Below are positions 22,100-34,261 of a DNA stretch of 64,000 nucleotides, in pieces. Location: the NCBI GenBank assembly GCA_037349315.1, contig JBAIAC010000006.1, positions 54,494,501-54,558,500 of the forward strand, given 5' to 3'. Numbering within the stretch: the first letter of the stretch is position 1; every line of letters starts with the position of its first letter. The DNA comes from Chelydra serpentina (lineage: Eukaryota > Chordata > Testudines > Chelydridae). The translations under genes were made by a program, and so were the position numbers. The notes under the pieces were generated by a model. That model was not told the origin of the DNA. It saw nothing but the letters and a program-made list of their open reading frames with translations, and made no database searches.

Positions 22100-22222
22100 T
22101 AAAATTATCAGACGGGTGATTCTGGTCTCATTTCTGTTGGCACATGTCTGGAGTAACTCCAGTTTGTTTAAAAGAGTTCCTCTAGACTTGGATCATTGTA
22201 AGTGAGATCAGAATCTGGGCCA
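22100..22222. repeat. Old palindromic repeat (GGTGATTCTGG ... GAATCTGGGCC)
   Basis: The left side contains GATTCTGGTCTCATTTCTG, and the right side, reverse-complemented, gives GGCCCAGATTCTGATCTCAC. The centre, GGAGTAACTCC, is itself a short palindrome. Related blocks with a GGCCAGATTCT end occur at 37,928 and 60,680. Confidence 0.5.
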
Positions 22223-22376
22223 TTAACTTGAAAAAGCAACTTGGTCAATGATTTTCTAAGGTCTTGTTCACAGGGCACGTATCATAGAATCATAGAATCA
22301 TAGAATCTCAGGGTTGGAAGCAACCTCAGGAGGTCATCTAGTCCAACCCCCTGCTCAAAGCAGGACCAATCCCCAA

Positions 22377-25226
22377 CTAGATCATCCCAGCCAGGGCTTT
22401 GTCAAGCCTGACCTTAAAAACCTCTAAGGAAGGAGATTCCACCACCTCCCTAGGTAACCCATTCCAGTGCTTCACCACCCTACTAGTGAAAAAGTTTTTC
22501 CTAATATCCAGCCTAAACCTTCCCCTCTGCAACTTGAGACCATTACTCCTTGTTCTGTCATCTTCTACCACTGAGAACAGTCTAGATCCATCCTCTTTGG
22601 AACCCCCTTTTAGGTAGTTGAAAGCAGCTATCAAATCCCCCCTCACTCTTCTCTTCTGCAGGCTAAACAATCCCAGTTCCCTCAGCCTCTCCTCATAAGT
22701 CATGTGCTCCAGCCCCCTAATCATTTTTGTTGACCTCCGTTGGACTCTTTCCAATTTATCCACATCCTTTTTGTAGCGTGGGGCCCAAAACTGGACACAG
22801 TACTCCAAATGAGGCCTCACCAGTGCCGAATAGAGGGGAATAATCACGTCCCTCGATCTGCTGGAAATGCCCCTACTTATACAGCCCAAAATGCCGTTAG
22901 CCTTCTTGGCAACAAGGGCACACTGTTGACTCATATCCAGCTTTTCGTCCACTGTAACCCCTAGGTCCTTTTCTGCAGAACTGCTGCCCAGCCATTCGGT
23001 CCCTAGTCTGTAGCAGTGTATGGGATTCTTCCGTCCTAAGTGCAGGACTCTGCACTTGTCCTTGTTGAACCTCATCATATTTCTTTTGGCCCAATCCTCT
23101 AATTTGTCTAGGTCCCTCTGTATCCTGTCCCTACCCTCCAGCGTATCAACCACTCCTCCCAGTTTAGTGTCATCTGCAAACTTGCTAAGGGTGCAGTCCA
23201 CACCATCCTCCAGGTCGTTGATGAAGATATTGAACAAAACCGGCCCCAGCACCAACCCTTGGGGCACTCCACTTGATACCGGCTGCCAACTAGACATGGA
23301 GCCATTGATCACTACCCGTTGAGCACGACCATCCAGCCAGTTTTCTATCCACCTTACCGTCCATTCATCCAGCCCATACTTCTTTAACTTGCTGGCAAGA
23401 ACACTGTGCGAGACTGTATCAAAAGCTTTGCTAAAGTCAAGAAATAGCACATCCATTGTTTTCCCCTCATCCACAGAGCCAGTTATCTCATCATAGAAGG
23501 CAATTAGGTTAGTCAGGCATGACTTGCCCTTGGTGAATCCATGCTGACTGTTCCTGATCACTTTCCCCTCCTTTAAGTGGTTCAGAATTGATTCCTTGAG
23601 GACCTGTTCCATGATTTTTCCAGGGATTGAGGTGAGACTGACTGGCCTGTAGTTCCCCGGATCTTCCTTCTTCCCTTTTTTAAAGATGGGCACTACATTA
23701 GCTTTTTTCCAGTCATCCGGGACCTCCCCCGATTGCCATGATTTGTCAAAGATAATGGCCAATGGCTCTGCAATCACATCGGCCAACTCCTTTAGCACCC
23801 TCGGATGCAGTGCATCCGGCCCCATGGACTTGTGTTCGTCCAGCTTTTCTAAATAGTCCCGAACTACTTCTTTCTCCACAGAGGGCTGGTCACCTCCTCC
23901 CCATACCGTGCTGCGGAGTGCAGCTGTCTGGGAGCTGCCCTTGTCTGTGAAGACAGAGGCAAAAAAAGCATTGAGTACACTAGCTTTCTCCACATCCTCT
24001 GTCACAAGGTTCCCTCCCTCATTCAGCAAGGGGCCCACACTTTCCTTGACTTTCTTCTTATTGCTAACATACCTGAAGAAACCCTTCTTGTTACTCCTAA
24101 CATCTCCAGCTAGCTGCAACTCCAAGTGTGATTTGGCCTTCCTAATTTCACTCCTGCATGCCTGAGCAATATTTTTATACTCCTCCCTGGTCATTTGTCC
24201 AATCTTCCACTTCTTGTAAGCTGCTTTTTTGTGTTTAAGACGAGCAAGGATTTCACTGTTAAGCCAAGCTGGTCGCCTGCCATATTTACTTTTCTTTCTA
24301 CACATCGGGATGGTTTGTTCCTGCAACCTCAATAAGGTTTCTTTAAAATACAGCCAGCTTTCCTCGACTCCTTTCCCCCTCATGTTATTCTCCCAGGGGA
24401 CCTTGCCCATCAGTTCCCTGAGGGAGTCAAAGTCTGCTTTTCTGAAGTCCAGGCTCTGTATTCTACTGCTCTCCTTTCTTCCTTGTGTCAGGATCCTGAA
24501 CTCGACCATCTCATGGTCACTGCCTCCCAGGTTCCCATCCACTATTGCTTCCTCTACTATTTCTTCCCTGTTTGTGAGCAGCAGGTCAAGAAGAGCTTTT
24601 CCCCTAGTTGGTTCCTCCAGCACTTGCACCAGGAAATTGTCCCCTACACTTTCCAAAAACTTCCTGGATTGTCTGTGGACCGCTGTATTGCTCTCCCAGC
24701 AGATGTCGGGGTGATTAAAGTCACCCATGAGAACCAGGGCCTGTGATCTAGTAACTTCTGTTAGTTGCTGGAAGAAAGCCTCGTCCACCTCATCCCCCTG
24801 GTCTGGTGGTCTGTAGCAGACTCCCACCACGACATTACCCTTGTTGCTCACACTTCTCAATTTAATCCAGAGACTCTCAGGTTTTTCTGCAGTTTCATAC
24901 TGGAGCTCTGAGCAGTCATACTGCCCTCTTACATACAACGCAACTCCCCCACCTTTTCTGCCCTGCCTATCCTTCCTGAACAGTTTATATCCATCCATGA
25001 CAGTACTCCAATCGTGTGAGTTATCCCACCAAGTCTCTGTTATTCCAATTACGTCATAATTCCTTGACTGTGCCAGGACTTCCAGTTCTCCCTGCTTGTT
25101 CCCCAGGCTTCTTGCATTTGTGTATAGGCATTTAAGATAACTCACCGATCGTCCTGCTGTCCCAGTATGGGGCAGGAGCCCTCCCCTCTTGCACTCACTT
25201 ACTTGTGCTTCCTCCCGGTATCCCAC
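22377..25226 (-). CDS. CR1 ORF2: AP-endonuclease and reverse transcriptase, intact
   Basis: This 949-codon frame is open from GTG at 25,226. The frame is free of stops back to about 25,295 but has no ATG there, so the true start is unclear. The endonuclease (about residues 30-260) shows [23 protein letters not shown] (D169) and a final GSDHEMVEF (D237, H238). The reverse transcriptase (about 470-740) shows [11 protein letters not shown] (D597), SGVPQG and [10 protein letters not shown] with its DD pair at 685-686. The C-terminal CR1 region follows with [21 protein letters not shown] and LDKALAGMI. All catalytic motifs are present and the length is normal, so the protein could be functional. 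In the cell it would nick DNA and prime reverse transcription from element RNA. Activity is inference. Confidence 0.95.
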   Translation of the reverse strand: MGYREEAQVSECKRGGLLPHTGTAGRSVSYLKCLYTNARSLGNKQGELEVLAQSRNYDVIGITETWWDNSHDWSTVMDGYKLFRKDRQGRKGGGVALYVRGQYDCSELQYETAEKPESLWIKLRSVSNKGNVVVGVCYRPPDQGDEVDEAFFQQLTEVTRSQALVLMGDFNHPDICWESNTAVHRQSRKFLESVGDNFLVQVLEEPTRGKALLDLLLTNREEIVEEAIVDGNLGGSDHEMVEFRILTQGRKESSRIQSLDFRKADFDSLRELMGKVPWENNMRGKGVEESWLYFKETLLRLQEQTIPMCRKKSKYGRRPAWLNSEILARLKHKKAAYKKWKIGQMTREEYKNIAQACRSEIRKAKSHLELQLAGDVRSNKKGFFRYVSNKKKVKESVGPLLNEGGNLVTEDVEKASVLNAFFASVFTDKGSSQTAALRSTVWGGGDQPSVEKEVVRDYLEKLDEHKSMGPDALHPRVLKELADVIAEPLAIIFDKSWQSGEVPDDWKKANVVPIFKKGKKEDPGNYRPVSLTSIPGKIMEQVLKESILNHLKEGKVIRNSQHGFTKGKSCLTNLIAFYDEITGSVDEGKTMDVLFLDFSKAFDTVSHSVLASKLKKYGLDEWTVRWIENWLDGRAQRVVINGSMSSWQPVSSGVPQGLVLGPVLFNIFINDLEDGVDCTLSKFADDTKLGGVVDTLEGRDRIQRDLDKLEDWAKRNMMRFNKDKCRVLHLGRKNPIHCYRLGTEWLGSSSAEKDLGVTVDEKLDMSQQCALVAKKANGILGCISRGISSRSRDVIIPLYSALVRPHLEYCVQFWAPRYKKDVDKLERVQRRSTKMIRGLEHMTYEERLRELGLFSLQKRRVRGDLIAAFNYLKGGSKEDGSRLFSVVEDDRTRSNGLKLQRGRFRLDIRKNFFTSRVVKHWNGLPREVVESPSLEVFKVRLDKALAGMI

Positions 25227-25270
25227 TTCCCCACTTACCTCGGGGCTTTGGTCTCCTTCCCCCGGTGAAC

Positions 25271-26191
25271 CTAGTTTAAAGCCCTCCTCACTAGGTTAGC
25301 CAGCCTGCTTCCAAAGATGCTCTTCCCTCTCTTCGTCAGGTGGAGCCCGTCTCTGCCTAGCACTCCTTCTTCTTGGAACACCATCCCATGGTCAAAGAAT
25401 CCAAACCCTTCTCTCCGACACCATCTGCGTAGCCATTCGTTGACTTCCACGATTCGACGGTCTCTATCCCAGCCTTTTCCTGCCACAGGGAGAATGGACG
25501 AGAACACCACTTGCACCTCAAACGCCTTTATCCTTCTTCCCAGAGCCATGTAGTCCGCAGTAATACGCTCAAGGTCATTCTTGGCAGTATCATTGGTGCC
25601 CACGTGGAGAAGCAGGAAGGGGTAGCGATCTGAGGGCTTGATGAGTCTCGGCAGTCTCTCCGTCACATCACGAATCCTAGCCCCTGGCAAGCAGCACACC
25701 TCTCGGTTTTCCCGGTCAGGGCAGCAGATAGATGACTCAGTCCCCCTGAGGAGAGAGTCCCCGACCACCACCACCCTCCTTCTCCTCTTGGGAGTGGTGG
25801 TCGTGGGACCCCCATCCCTAGGACTGTGCATCTCATGCCTTCCAATCAGTGGAGTCTCCTTCTGCTCTGTTCCCTCAGATGCATCATTCACTCCACTCTC
25901 TGCACTAGTGCCTGTGGAGAGAACATGAAAACGGTTGCTCATCTGAATATGCGTTTCTGGTACATGGACTTGTCTCATACTCTTTCCTCTTCTGGAGGTC
26001 ACATGCCGCCAATTATCCTCGCTGGTCTTCTGTCCCCGCTGCGCAGCCTGCTCTGAATCCTCACAACACTGCGCCCGCTGAAGCCTATCCTGACGTCTAT
26101 CCAGGAACTCCTCATTTTCTTTTATGGAACGCAGGGTTGATACTCGTTTCTCCAGACCTTGAATCTTCTCCTCCAATATGGAGATCAGCTT
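25271..26191 (-). CDS. CR1 ORF1: coiled coil plus SGNH hydrolase, 5'-truncated
   Basis: About 306 codons are open, beginning [20 protein letters not shown], a heptad pattern that suggests a coiled coil. No ATG starts it. A stop lies directly upstream at 26,192, where the element joins the flank, so the normal N-terminus has been lost by 5' truncation. The C-terminal half is an SGNH hydrolase/esterase, as known for CR1-group ORF1. It has VVVGDSLL (S141 counted from 26,176), LLHVGTNDT (H191, N194) and [11 protein letters not shown] (D276, H279). A basic KRRRR stretch precedes the domain. ORF1 proteins of this type are thought to bind element RNA. ORF1 ends at 25,271, about 45 bp before the first ORF2 codon listed here. 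Confidence 0.88.
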   Translation of the reverse strand, partial: KLISILEEKIQGLEKRVSTLRSIKENEEFLDRRQDRLQRAQCCEDSEQAAQRGQKTSEDNWRHVTSRRGKSMRQVHVPETHIQMSNRFHVLSTGTSAESGVNDASEGTEQKETPLIGRHEMHSPRDGGPTTTTPKRRRRVVVVGDSLLRGTESSICCPDRENREVCCLPGARIRDVTERLPRLIKPSDRYPFLLLHVGTNDTAKNDLERITADYMALGRRIKAFEVQVVFSSILPVAGKGWDRDRRIVEVNEWLRRWCRREGFGFFDHGMVFQEEGVLGRDGLHLTKRGKSIFGSRLANLVRRALN

Positions 26192-26463
26192 TTAAACGTA
26201 GTTTAAAAATAGCACTGGAGCATATTTTGCCTCCACACTATGTAATTTGAGAACTGTTACAATCATGTTAACCATGTTCAAACCTCACTCAGAACCTAGA
26301 ACATGGCTCCAAATTGCATAGTTTAGCACCACTGGCTGTTCATAGAGTGCTGGTCTGGTGCAGAGGCTTTAAACCAGTTTTGAAAACTTTGTTTCATTTA
26401 ATGCCAAATCATGTTGCAAAATAATAATTAGCTGTACTTATATAGATACAGTTGTATATAGAT
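26192..26463. other. Spacer between the two inverted CR1 copies
   Basis: This 272-bp AT-rich sequence separates the 5' ends of the two CR1 copies. It contains no element ends or open frame. Confidence 0.7.
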
Positions 26464-28366
26464 ACAAATGACCAGAGAGGAGTATAAAAATATTGCTCAG
26501 GCATGCAGGAGTGAAATCAGGAAGGCCAAATCACACTTGGAGTTGCAGCTAGCAAGGGATGTTAAGAGTAACAAGAAGAGTTTCTACAGGTATGTTAGGA
26601 ACAAGAAGAAAGTCAAGGAAAGTGTGGGCCCCTTACTGAATGAGGGAGGCAACCTAGTGACAGAGGATGTGGAAAAAGCTAATGTACTCAATGCTTTTTT
26701 TGCCTCTGTCTTCACGAACAAGGTCAGCTCCCAGACTGCTGCACTGGGCAGCACAGCATGGGGAGAGGTGACCAGCCCTCTGTGGAGAAAGAAGTGGTTC
26801 AGGACTATTTAGAAACGCTGGATGAGCACAAGTCCATGGGGCCAGATGCGCTGCATCCGAGGGTGCTAAAGGAGTTGGCGGATGTAATTGCAGAGCCATT
26901 GGCCATTATCTTTGAAAACTCATGGCGATTGGGGGAAGTCCCAGATGACTGGAAAAAGGCTAATGTAATTATCTTTTAAAAAGGGAAGAAGGAAGATCCG
27001 GGGAACTACAGGCCAGTCAGCCTCACCTCAGTCCCTGGAAAAATCATGGCGCAGGTCCTCAAGAAATCAATGTTGAAGCACTTAGAGGAGAGGAAAGTGA
27101 TCAGGAACAGTCAGCATGGATTCACCAAGGGCAAGTCATGCCTGACTAACCTAATTGCCTTCTATGATGAGATAACTGGCTCTGTGGATGAGGGGAAAGC
27201 AGTGGACAAGTTATTACTTGACTTTAGCAAAGCTTTTGATACGGTCTCCTACAGTATTCTTGCCAGCAAGTTAAAGAAGTATGGGCTGGATGAATGGACT
27301 ATAAGGTGGATAGAAAGCTGGCTAAATCATCGTGTTCAATAGCTAAATCAATGGCTTCATGTCTAGTTGGCAGCTGGTATCAAGCGGAATGCCCCAAGGG
27401 TCGGTCCTGGGCCGCTTTTGTTCAATATCTTCATTAATGATCTGGATGATGGCATGGACTGAACCCTCAGCAAGTTTTCAGATGACACTAAACTGGGAGG
27501 AGTGCTAGGTACGCTGGAGGGTAGAGATAGGATACAGAGGTATCTAGACAAATTAGAGGATTGGGCCAAAAGAAATCTGATGAGGTTCAACAAGGACAAG
27601 TGCAGGGTCCTGCACTTAGGACAGAAGACTCCCATGCACTGCTACAGACTAGGGACCGAATGTCTAGGCAGCAGTTCTGCAGAAAAGGACCTAGGGGTTA
27701 CAGTGGATGAGAAGCTGGATATGAGTCAACAGTGTGCCCTTGTTGCCAAGAAGGCTAACGGCATTTTTGGGTTGTACAAGTAGGGGCATTGCCAGCAGAT
27801 CGAGGGACATGATCATTCCCCTCTATTCTGCATTGGTGAGGCCTCATCTGGAGTACTGTGTCCAGTTTTGGGCCCCACATTACAAGAAGGATATGGAAAA
27901 TATGGAAAGAGTACAGCGGAGGGCAACAAAAATGATTAGGGGTCTGGAGTACATGATTTATGAGGAGAGGCTGAGGGAACTGGGATTGTTTAGTCTGCAG
28001 AAGGGAAGAATGAGGGGGGATTTGATAGCTGCTTTCAGCTACCTGAAAGGGGGTTCCAAAGAGGATGGATCTAGACTGTTTTCAGTGGTACCAGATGACA
28101 GAACAAGGAGTAATGGTTTCAATTTGCAGTGGGGAAGCTTTAGGTTGGATATTAGGAAAAACGTTTTCACTAGGAGGGTGGTGAAGCACTGGAATGGGTT
28201 ACCTAGGGAGATGGTGGAATCTCCTTCCTTAGAGGTTTTTAACATCAGGCTTGACAAAGCCCTGGCTGGGATGATTTAGTTGGGGATTGGTCCTGCTTTG
28301 AGAGGGGATTGGACTAGATGACCTCCTGAGGTCCCTTTCAACCCTGATAGTCTATGATTCTACGTA
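26464..28366 (+). mobile_element. Second CR1 copy, 5'-truncated, opposite orientation
   Basis: Alignment with the minus-strand copy begins at ACAAATGACCAG (26,464), which corresponds to about ORF2 residue 343, and runs to the GATAGTCTATGATTCTA tail. Its sequence is close to the other copy at both DNA and protein level. The two copies therefore form an inverted repeat. The coding part is broken; see the pseudogene entry. Confidence 0.95.
26468..28279 (+). pseudogene. CR1 ORF2 fragment, broken
   Basis: The frame is open from [20 protein letters not shown], shifts at about 26,760-26,810, and stops at about 26,977 (after KKANVIIF). It resumes with [16 protein letters not shown] and [15 protein letters not shown] sequence ([14 protein letters not shown]). 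It stops again near 27,342, then continues through [13 protein letters not shown] and a further shift near 27,780 to the stop at 28,279. The active-site block reads F-S-D-D instead of F-A-D-D near 27,478. It cannot make a complete enzyme. Confidence 0.92.
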
Positions 28367-28439
28367 TATGCTGGTTTCATTTTCTAATCTTGTTTCCAAA
28401 CTTACTGACTTCCAAGGTAACTCTCTCTTCTCTACCCAG

Positions 28440-28685
28440 CCACATACTGAGCCTGATTCTTTTCTCACATACGCTGGTGTAAATAAGAAGCAACACCACT
28501 GATACTAATTAAATTAAACCAACCATGAAGCCAGTGTGAGACCACAAATCAGATCTACTGCCACTACCTTTTAGCTAAAGTACCGACTGTGTTTAGTTAG
28601 AGATTTGGGATGAAATCATGACCCCATTGAAATCTGTGGGATTTTTGCTACTGATTTCAGTGGGATCAGGATTTCACCCATGCTG
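28440..28685. repeat. Old palindromic repeats
   Basis: One part (28,440-28,560) has GAGCCTGATTCTTTTCTCACA and a related AGTGTGAGACCACAAATCAG. A second part (28,600-28,685) has GAAATCATGACCCCATTGAA, then TTTCAGTGGGATCAGGATTTC. Both match the old dispersed families noted at 3,235 and 22,100. Confidence 0.4.
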
Positions 28686-31350
28686 TTTGTATAAGTAGAT
28701 TAGAAATCACTCTTTATCTTTGTACAGCAGGATGCATTTTTATTAGACCACAACGTATCTTTCTCACTTTTTCTAGTTCTTACTGTTGAAAATTTTAATC
28801 ACATGTGTATTAGCAGCATCAATATATTACTTTGAAATATGAGGCATGGAAATGTATGAGATAAACAAAGATCGTCTATTTTTCAGTTAGGACTGCCAGC
28901 AGATCCATCTGACACCAATGATTCCCTTCAATTTGCTTTGGAGGAATTTGCTCCCCCCTGTTCCTTCCCCCTTTCACATATGCTGCTTTTCCCCTCTGTT
29001 CTCCGGTGGAAAAAAGGAGGCCACTGATCAGGAAGATTAGTTTTTAAAAGGAAATCAAGGTATGATTGAGATCTATTCTCTAAATCCCTTTTAGAGACAA
29101 AATGTAGTGTAAATCCTTAACATAACATGCAGGGTCATGCAGAAAACACATTCTTCAACATTGCACTGGAGGTTTGTGCAGAGGCCCCAAAACAAGGAAG
29201 CTGGATCCACAGAGCAGAGAGCTGGCCAAGATACTCTAATGACTTAAAGATCTAATGATATCGCCCCTTCTCGCTGACTCTCAGTCTCTACTATTATTCT
29301 TCAGCGGGCCTATAGAGTCTATAGACCCCCTTTCTCAGTAAGGCTGACCCTAGGCTGAACACAGGAATGGAGGGGCCAGGAGTGGCAAAGAAGGTTTCAA
29401 ACCTTCTTTTTACTCCCTCTATTTTGGTAGCTATTTAGTTGCTGGGGCAGCCCCAATATCCCTGAAAGCAGCCTCAGGACTGCTTAATTTATGGCCCGCT
29501 TCCCATGGCCCACAGGAGACCAGTTGGACTGTAGTGTGAGCCTCCCACGCTCCCACTTCTTGCACAAGACAGGCCCCCTACTCTGGGCCTGGGGCATAGG
29601 GCTATTCCAGCAGCTGTGTACCAGTGAGCAAGCCCCCTTGTGAAGCAAGTATTCCCTGGGGCCCCTTTGCAGTCCCTCTTTGCAACAGATAACTGGCATC
29701 CCAGTGTATGTGTATAGTAACTATGAATCTTCAAATATAGCCCCAGAATACATATATTCTGTGTATCTCTAATGTGTGTATGTACTTGAAGATTCATCTT
29801 TATTACTAGCTGAAATATTCTCTAGCATGAAAGTTTCAATTTCTGTTTACTCTCAGTTATCCAGTTAATTTGTTTTTGATCATGTTTGAGATCCCCCTTT
29901 CCTCTTGCTTAACAACGTTGTTTGTGTTTTTAAAAGCCTTCTGTTCATTGCTGGCATTAATCTTCATATGTCCACTTAACAAATGAGGCCTGCGTTGCTC
30001 TTTTCCCTCCTTGTATTAGGACTCTATGTTCCCTTATGCTGTGATATGTGGACAGCAAATAAATATAAAATGAAGTTAAATAATCCTGAAATGAGTGGAG
30101 GAAAGGGAGAGGAGTCAACCAAAATCTCCTCCAATCCCACAGCACCCACACAAGCACCCAGAACCCGGTGGTCTGGGCTCCACAAATCTAGGAAGGGTAT
30201 GTAGTTAAAGCAGATCTCAAAGGCAGTTGCTCTTTGTGGCATGTTCCCTTTGAAACTTAGTGAAACTTCCAAAATCAGTTGAAATTAAAAGAGGAAAGAT
30301 GGTATTCTGGGACTGGAAGTCAGGCGGGTTGTCAGGCTGCTTAGGGAAACATGCCACCAGGGAGCAGGTACTTCTCGAGCTGATTGAAGTGACAGCCAGT
30401 CTACAGATGTAAAAAACCTTTTCTCTGTAGGTCCCTGGGATTTGCAGGATTGACACTCCTTTCACTTCCACAATCCCTACTACCAGTGGGCAGCATTGTC
30501 AGAAACTCTGCAGGATTAATCCCATGGAATCTCCTGGACTTCTCTCCCGGGGTTTTATTACAGAAGAAGTATGAATTTTAAATGCCATGTCCTCAACTGT
30601 CTGACCTGTTTTCAAAACTGGAAACACTGACTACATGCTGTATGATGCCCCTCAGATTTTTCTCAGCACTTTTTGCATTCTATCAAAGTAAACTTTCTTA
30701 ACATCAAAACTAGGATACGTTGCTTCTTTAAGGATTAACCTCATCAGTATTTCAAATCAATTTGGTATTGAGTTTACTGAGGGCCTGATCCAAAGCTGAT
30801 TGAAGTCAATGGAAAAACTTATTTCAGTAACCACATAAGCAAAAAAGTCTGTATTACTCAAGCATTTTGCAAAGTAAACATCTCTTCAATTCAGCTGTCC
30901 AGCACTGAAATTCCTAAGATTGTTGAGAATTATTTCCCATTTGTCCTGTAGCATTGATTTGAGGTTGGTGATAAATATAAAAGAATTTTTTAAGACATAG
31001 TTTAAAAGCCTTTATAGAAGAAGTTCAACTATTATTTCTGGTATTCTGCTCTGAGATAATCCTAATTAAGTATAAGTACTTTTTGTATTTATGCATTTTA
31101 TCTTGGAAGATTCCCCAAAAAATGTAGCCAGAGGAAAAGTATGATAAGCTGAGAGGTTTATTTAATGGTTAATAAAAAAACCTGTCAGCATAGATTATTG
31201 TTAGTTTATTTTGGTTACAACGTGGTTTGTAACTGAGAGGTAAGGCATTTTGTTAAAAACAGAGCTGGACTGAACACATTGATTTTTGAAGAAACTTTTA
31301 GAGCTCTCACTTTTCCTATGTCCAAGAGACAGCTTGAAATGAGTTTCACA
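28686..31350. other. No recognised gene
   Basis: About 2.7 kb of AT-rich sequence. A small GTCAATGG-type motif occurs near 30,805. Short frames at 29.5 kb and 30.0 kb carry no motif. Confidence 0.4.
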
Positions 31351-31625
31351 ACAGAAAACAAATTTTTAAACCAAAAAAACCCAAGACATTTTTGGTAAAA
31401 ATATTTGGGTTTGGGGGAAAAAAAAAACTTATTTTAAGTAAAAGTATTCAATTAAAATTTGGGGGGGGTTGATTTTTGGTTAAAATTTTCAGTCATTATT
31501 TTTTAAAAGCTAAATTTTTACAGGAAGTATTTTTTGTAACAAAAACAAGTTTGGGGTTCATTTTTTTTGGTTGAAAAACCAAAATATTTTGATAGGAAAA
31601 TGTTGGGTTTTTTTTAATTTCCTTC
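31350..31625. repeat. Homopolymer-rich, internally palindromic stretch
   Basis: The sequence alternates TTTTGGTTAAAATTTTC-like and AAAACCAAAATATTTTG-like blocks with runs of A, T and G. This gives a loose inverted structure and little coding potential. It may be an old palindromic element. Confidence 0.4.
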
Positions 31626-32355
31626 GAAAACAGACTTTGTTTTATATCAGAACTACCATTAAGCCACTATGATCCAACTGAGTTGGGTGAGAGTCACTGT
31701 AAGGTAGCTTTATAAAAAAGCATCAACACAAGGAGCTTTCTTATATTACTGAATGGGATTTTATTGTAACAACTAAAAATTACTAAAATATATTACGTCT
31801 CTTAATCTTATTCATATCTATTCCCACAGCTCCCTTAGGTTTCATAAACCTACAATCAAGGTTGGTGGCCCATTTTATTATTACCAACTCACTTCCTTAG
31901 CCAGTAAAACGTAACTGTTCCTAACAGAAACTGATGAGAAGTGTTAATTGAGCTGTTCTGATCCAGGCTCAGGAGTATTTAATGAGGTAAAACAAGGTAC
32001 TGAAAGGAGGAGGCAGCTGTCCAAATTTATGTGCCTCTGTGGCTTAAAATATATAGTTAAACTCATGGACAACTGCCATAGCAACTATATACTTAGAAGG
32101 AAGCACTGTGAAAACTGTGCTTCACATAAAGGACATTTTGGCACTTAAATCAGAGCTATTCATTTAAAATCCTTGATGTAATACATTGAAAGAGAACAAA
32201 CACTTTTAAAATTAACTTGTCTTTCTCAGATACAGAGCTGGTGCACCAATACTTCTTTCCAATAGAGAAGTAACATTTCAAGCTTCTCCTCTATCTTGAC
32301 AGATACAGAATATTCTAAATTGAATGCATAAGGATATTAACAGTATTTTGAATAA
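31626..32355. other. No recognised feature
   Basis: AT-rich DNA with short frames only. Confidence 0.4.
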
Positions 32356-32373
32356 CATTGTATACTAAAGGGA

Positions 32374-32502
32374 CAAGTGGGTGAGGTAATATCTTTTATT
32401 GGATCAACTTCTGTTAGTGAAAGAGACAAGCTTTTGAGCTTACATAAACAAAAAGGTATTACCTCACCCACTTTGTCTCTCTATCCTGGGACCAACACTG
32501 GT
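32374..32502. mobile_element. Palindromic MITE, uninterrupted copy
   Basis: The left part reads GTGGGTGAGGTAATATCTTTTATT and then AGACAAGCTTTTGAGCTTACA. The right part, reverse-complemented from GTATTACCTCACCCACTTTG, repeats its start. It is shorter than the copies at 1000 and 20,155 because the right arm is largely deleted. Confidence 0.6.
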
Positions 32503-32857
32503 TCAAAAACACTGCAAACAACATTGTGTACTAAAGGTATTCTGGGTGATATTAGAAGTGCTATCTAAAATCAGCTATAAACAAACAAATCTATACATTG
32601 AGCCCTACCTTGTGTCAAAGATTCCTCCATGGAACACACAGGAAAATATTGTATAATATAATTCAGCTAATGGTTAACTAAAGATGAATGCATTGTTCAA
32701 CTAGTTATCTAAATCTACTACCACTTCTTTTTAAGGATTTGGGCGTGCAGATGTGTTGTGATTTGTTTTGTAATAAAAATAGCAAAGCTACCTAAATATC
32801 ATGTTACTTATAAGAAAACCATTTACTTTTGTTATATCAAATTTAATTAGGCAACAT

Positions 32858-33647
32858 AGGAACACAGAATTTGTCAAGACAGATAAGACCAACTGTCTTT
32901 TTACTCCACTATCCTACCTCTGACAGTGGCCATTATGAGATGCTCCAGTACAAGCAGCCCTGTAGTATCTAAAAGGAATTTTTTTCACTATCTTATATGG
33001 CCATTGTTTATTATTCATATAAAAATCTTTTTTAAATTCCTACTAAGCTCTTGGCTTTAATCATCTAGTTTGGGTTAATTATTCATTCTGTAAAAAAAGT
33101 ATTTCCTTTGGTTTTAAATCTGTTGCCTTTCCATTTCACTGCTAGTCTGTTGTGCTTGTATTATAAGACAGGTTAAATAGAAGTGTCCAGACCTTCTTCT
33201 CTATACCACATATTGTTTTGTATATTTCTATTGTGTTCTCTTTTATTCCTTTCTTCGCTGAACTAAAGAGTTTTTTCAATTTTTCCTCACAAAGAAGTCA
33301 CTCTGTGCCTCCTAGTCATTTTCATCACACAGCTCTGAACCCCTTTTCTTTTATCTATGTATTTTTTCAATGTTACTAACAGGGACTGAACTTGGTGTTC
33401 TAGGTGAAGGCATACCACTGATTTCTAGAACAGTATTATAATATTTTCAGTATAATATTAGTTTTGCATCCTAGCATTTTGTTTATGGTGATTGCATATT
33501 GAGCAGAGATTTTCATTGAGCTGTCCACAGTGATGCTCAGATCTCTTTCCTAGGTGGTTTTAATCATTCTAGAACCCAGAAGTGAATATGAGTAATTGAT
33601 CATTTTCTTTTCAATGTGGTGTTTTTCAACAATCAATTTTATTTGTC
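32858..33647 (-). mobile_element. Old CR1-type LINE, part 1, interrupted
   Basis: On the minus strand this is the 3' end and C-terminal coding part of a CR1-group LINE of the same family as 35,735-37,722. Matching blocks include TGAGATGCTCCAGTACAAG near the 3' end and, upstream, AGATCTCTTTCCTAGGTGGT. The frames are destroyed. The element resumes at about 34,262 after an insertion. Confidence 0.7.
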
Positions 33648-34261
33648 TGTGATGGGGTGGATAAGCCCCACACTGGGGAACTAAGGGTTAACAAGCAGCT
33701 TTGGGACCAGAAGGTCCTGCCCAGCCACACCTGCTGGGCATGCTCACAATGGAGGAAGAGCTCAGAAGGGAACGGCCTAGCTCAGTCAGGATGGACAGAA
33801 CAAGGGAGCAGTCCTGTGCTGATAGCTCTTGCAGAGAGGCTGCAGGAGCTCCATAGTGCCTGGACCAAACCCTGCTTTAGAGCTGCCAAGCTGCCGAAGG
33901 CCCCCTTGGAGATTGGGAACGGTGGGCTGGGATTGAAAGGCTGCCAGATCTCTGTCAGTGAGAACCACCTGCCCTGCCCTGCGAGTCCATAAACTGACCC
34001 CTGTTGTGACACTAGAAGGCCAGAAGCTATAGTCAGAAGTGACCCAGGGAGTAGGTTTCGTGCCATCTGCCCCCCAGGCTGCATATCTGACCTGCTAGTC
34101 AGAGGGCCCTGGGTTGGAACTGGTTGGAGCAAGGAAGGTCTGGGTTCCCCTACTGCCAGCCCCATGGGCTCTCACCACTGGCTGAACCTGCTAAGGGGTT
34201 GGGCCCAACCCCTCCAGCATTGCCATCATACCTAGCTTGGTTAGGTCCCCCTAAAGTTCCT
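33648..34261. mobile_element. GC-rich LTR-like insertion inside the old CR1
   Basis: This sequence starts TGTGATGGGGTGGATAAGC and is far richer in G and C than its flanks. The CR1 reading continues on both sides of it. The TG start and lack of coding sequence suggest a solo LTR. I could not fix the right end or a target duplication. It could instead be another GC-rich non-autonomous element. Confidence 0.4.

Larger units (their letters stand above)
22280..26191 (-). mobile_element. Nearly full-length CR1 LINE with both ORFs open
   Basis: This 3.9-kb minus-strand non-LTR retrotransposon ends, at its 3' side, in about three ATTCTATG-type repeats (plus strand 22,280-22,305). That 3' end is typical of CR1. 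From 5' to 3' it carries a 5'-truncated ORF1 (SGNH hydrolase type) and an uninterrupted ORF2 (endonuclease and reverse transcriptase). The 5' end falls inside ORF1 at about 26,191, just after an in-frame stop in the flank. I see no target duplication, which is usual for CR1. Confidence 0.95.

Noticed and set aside
23762..24746. Plus-strand frames up to 161 codons
   Set aside because: They are antisense shadows of CR1 ORF2.
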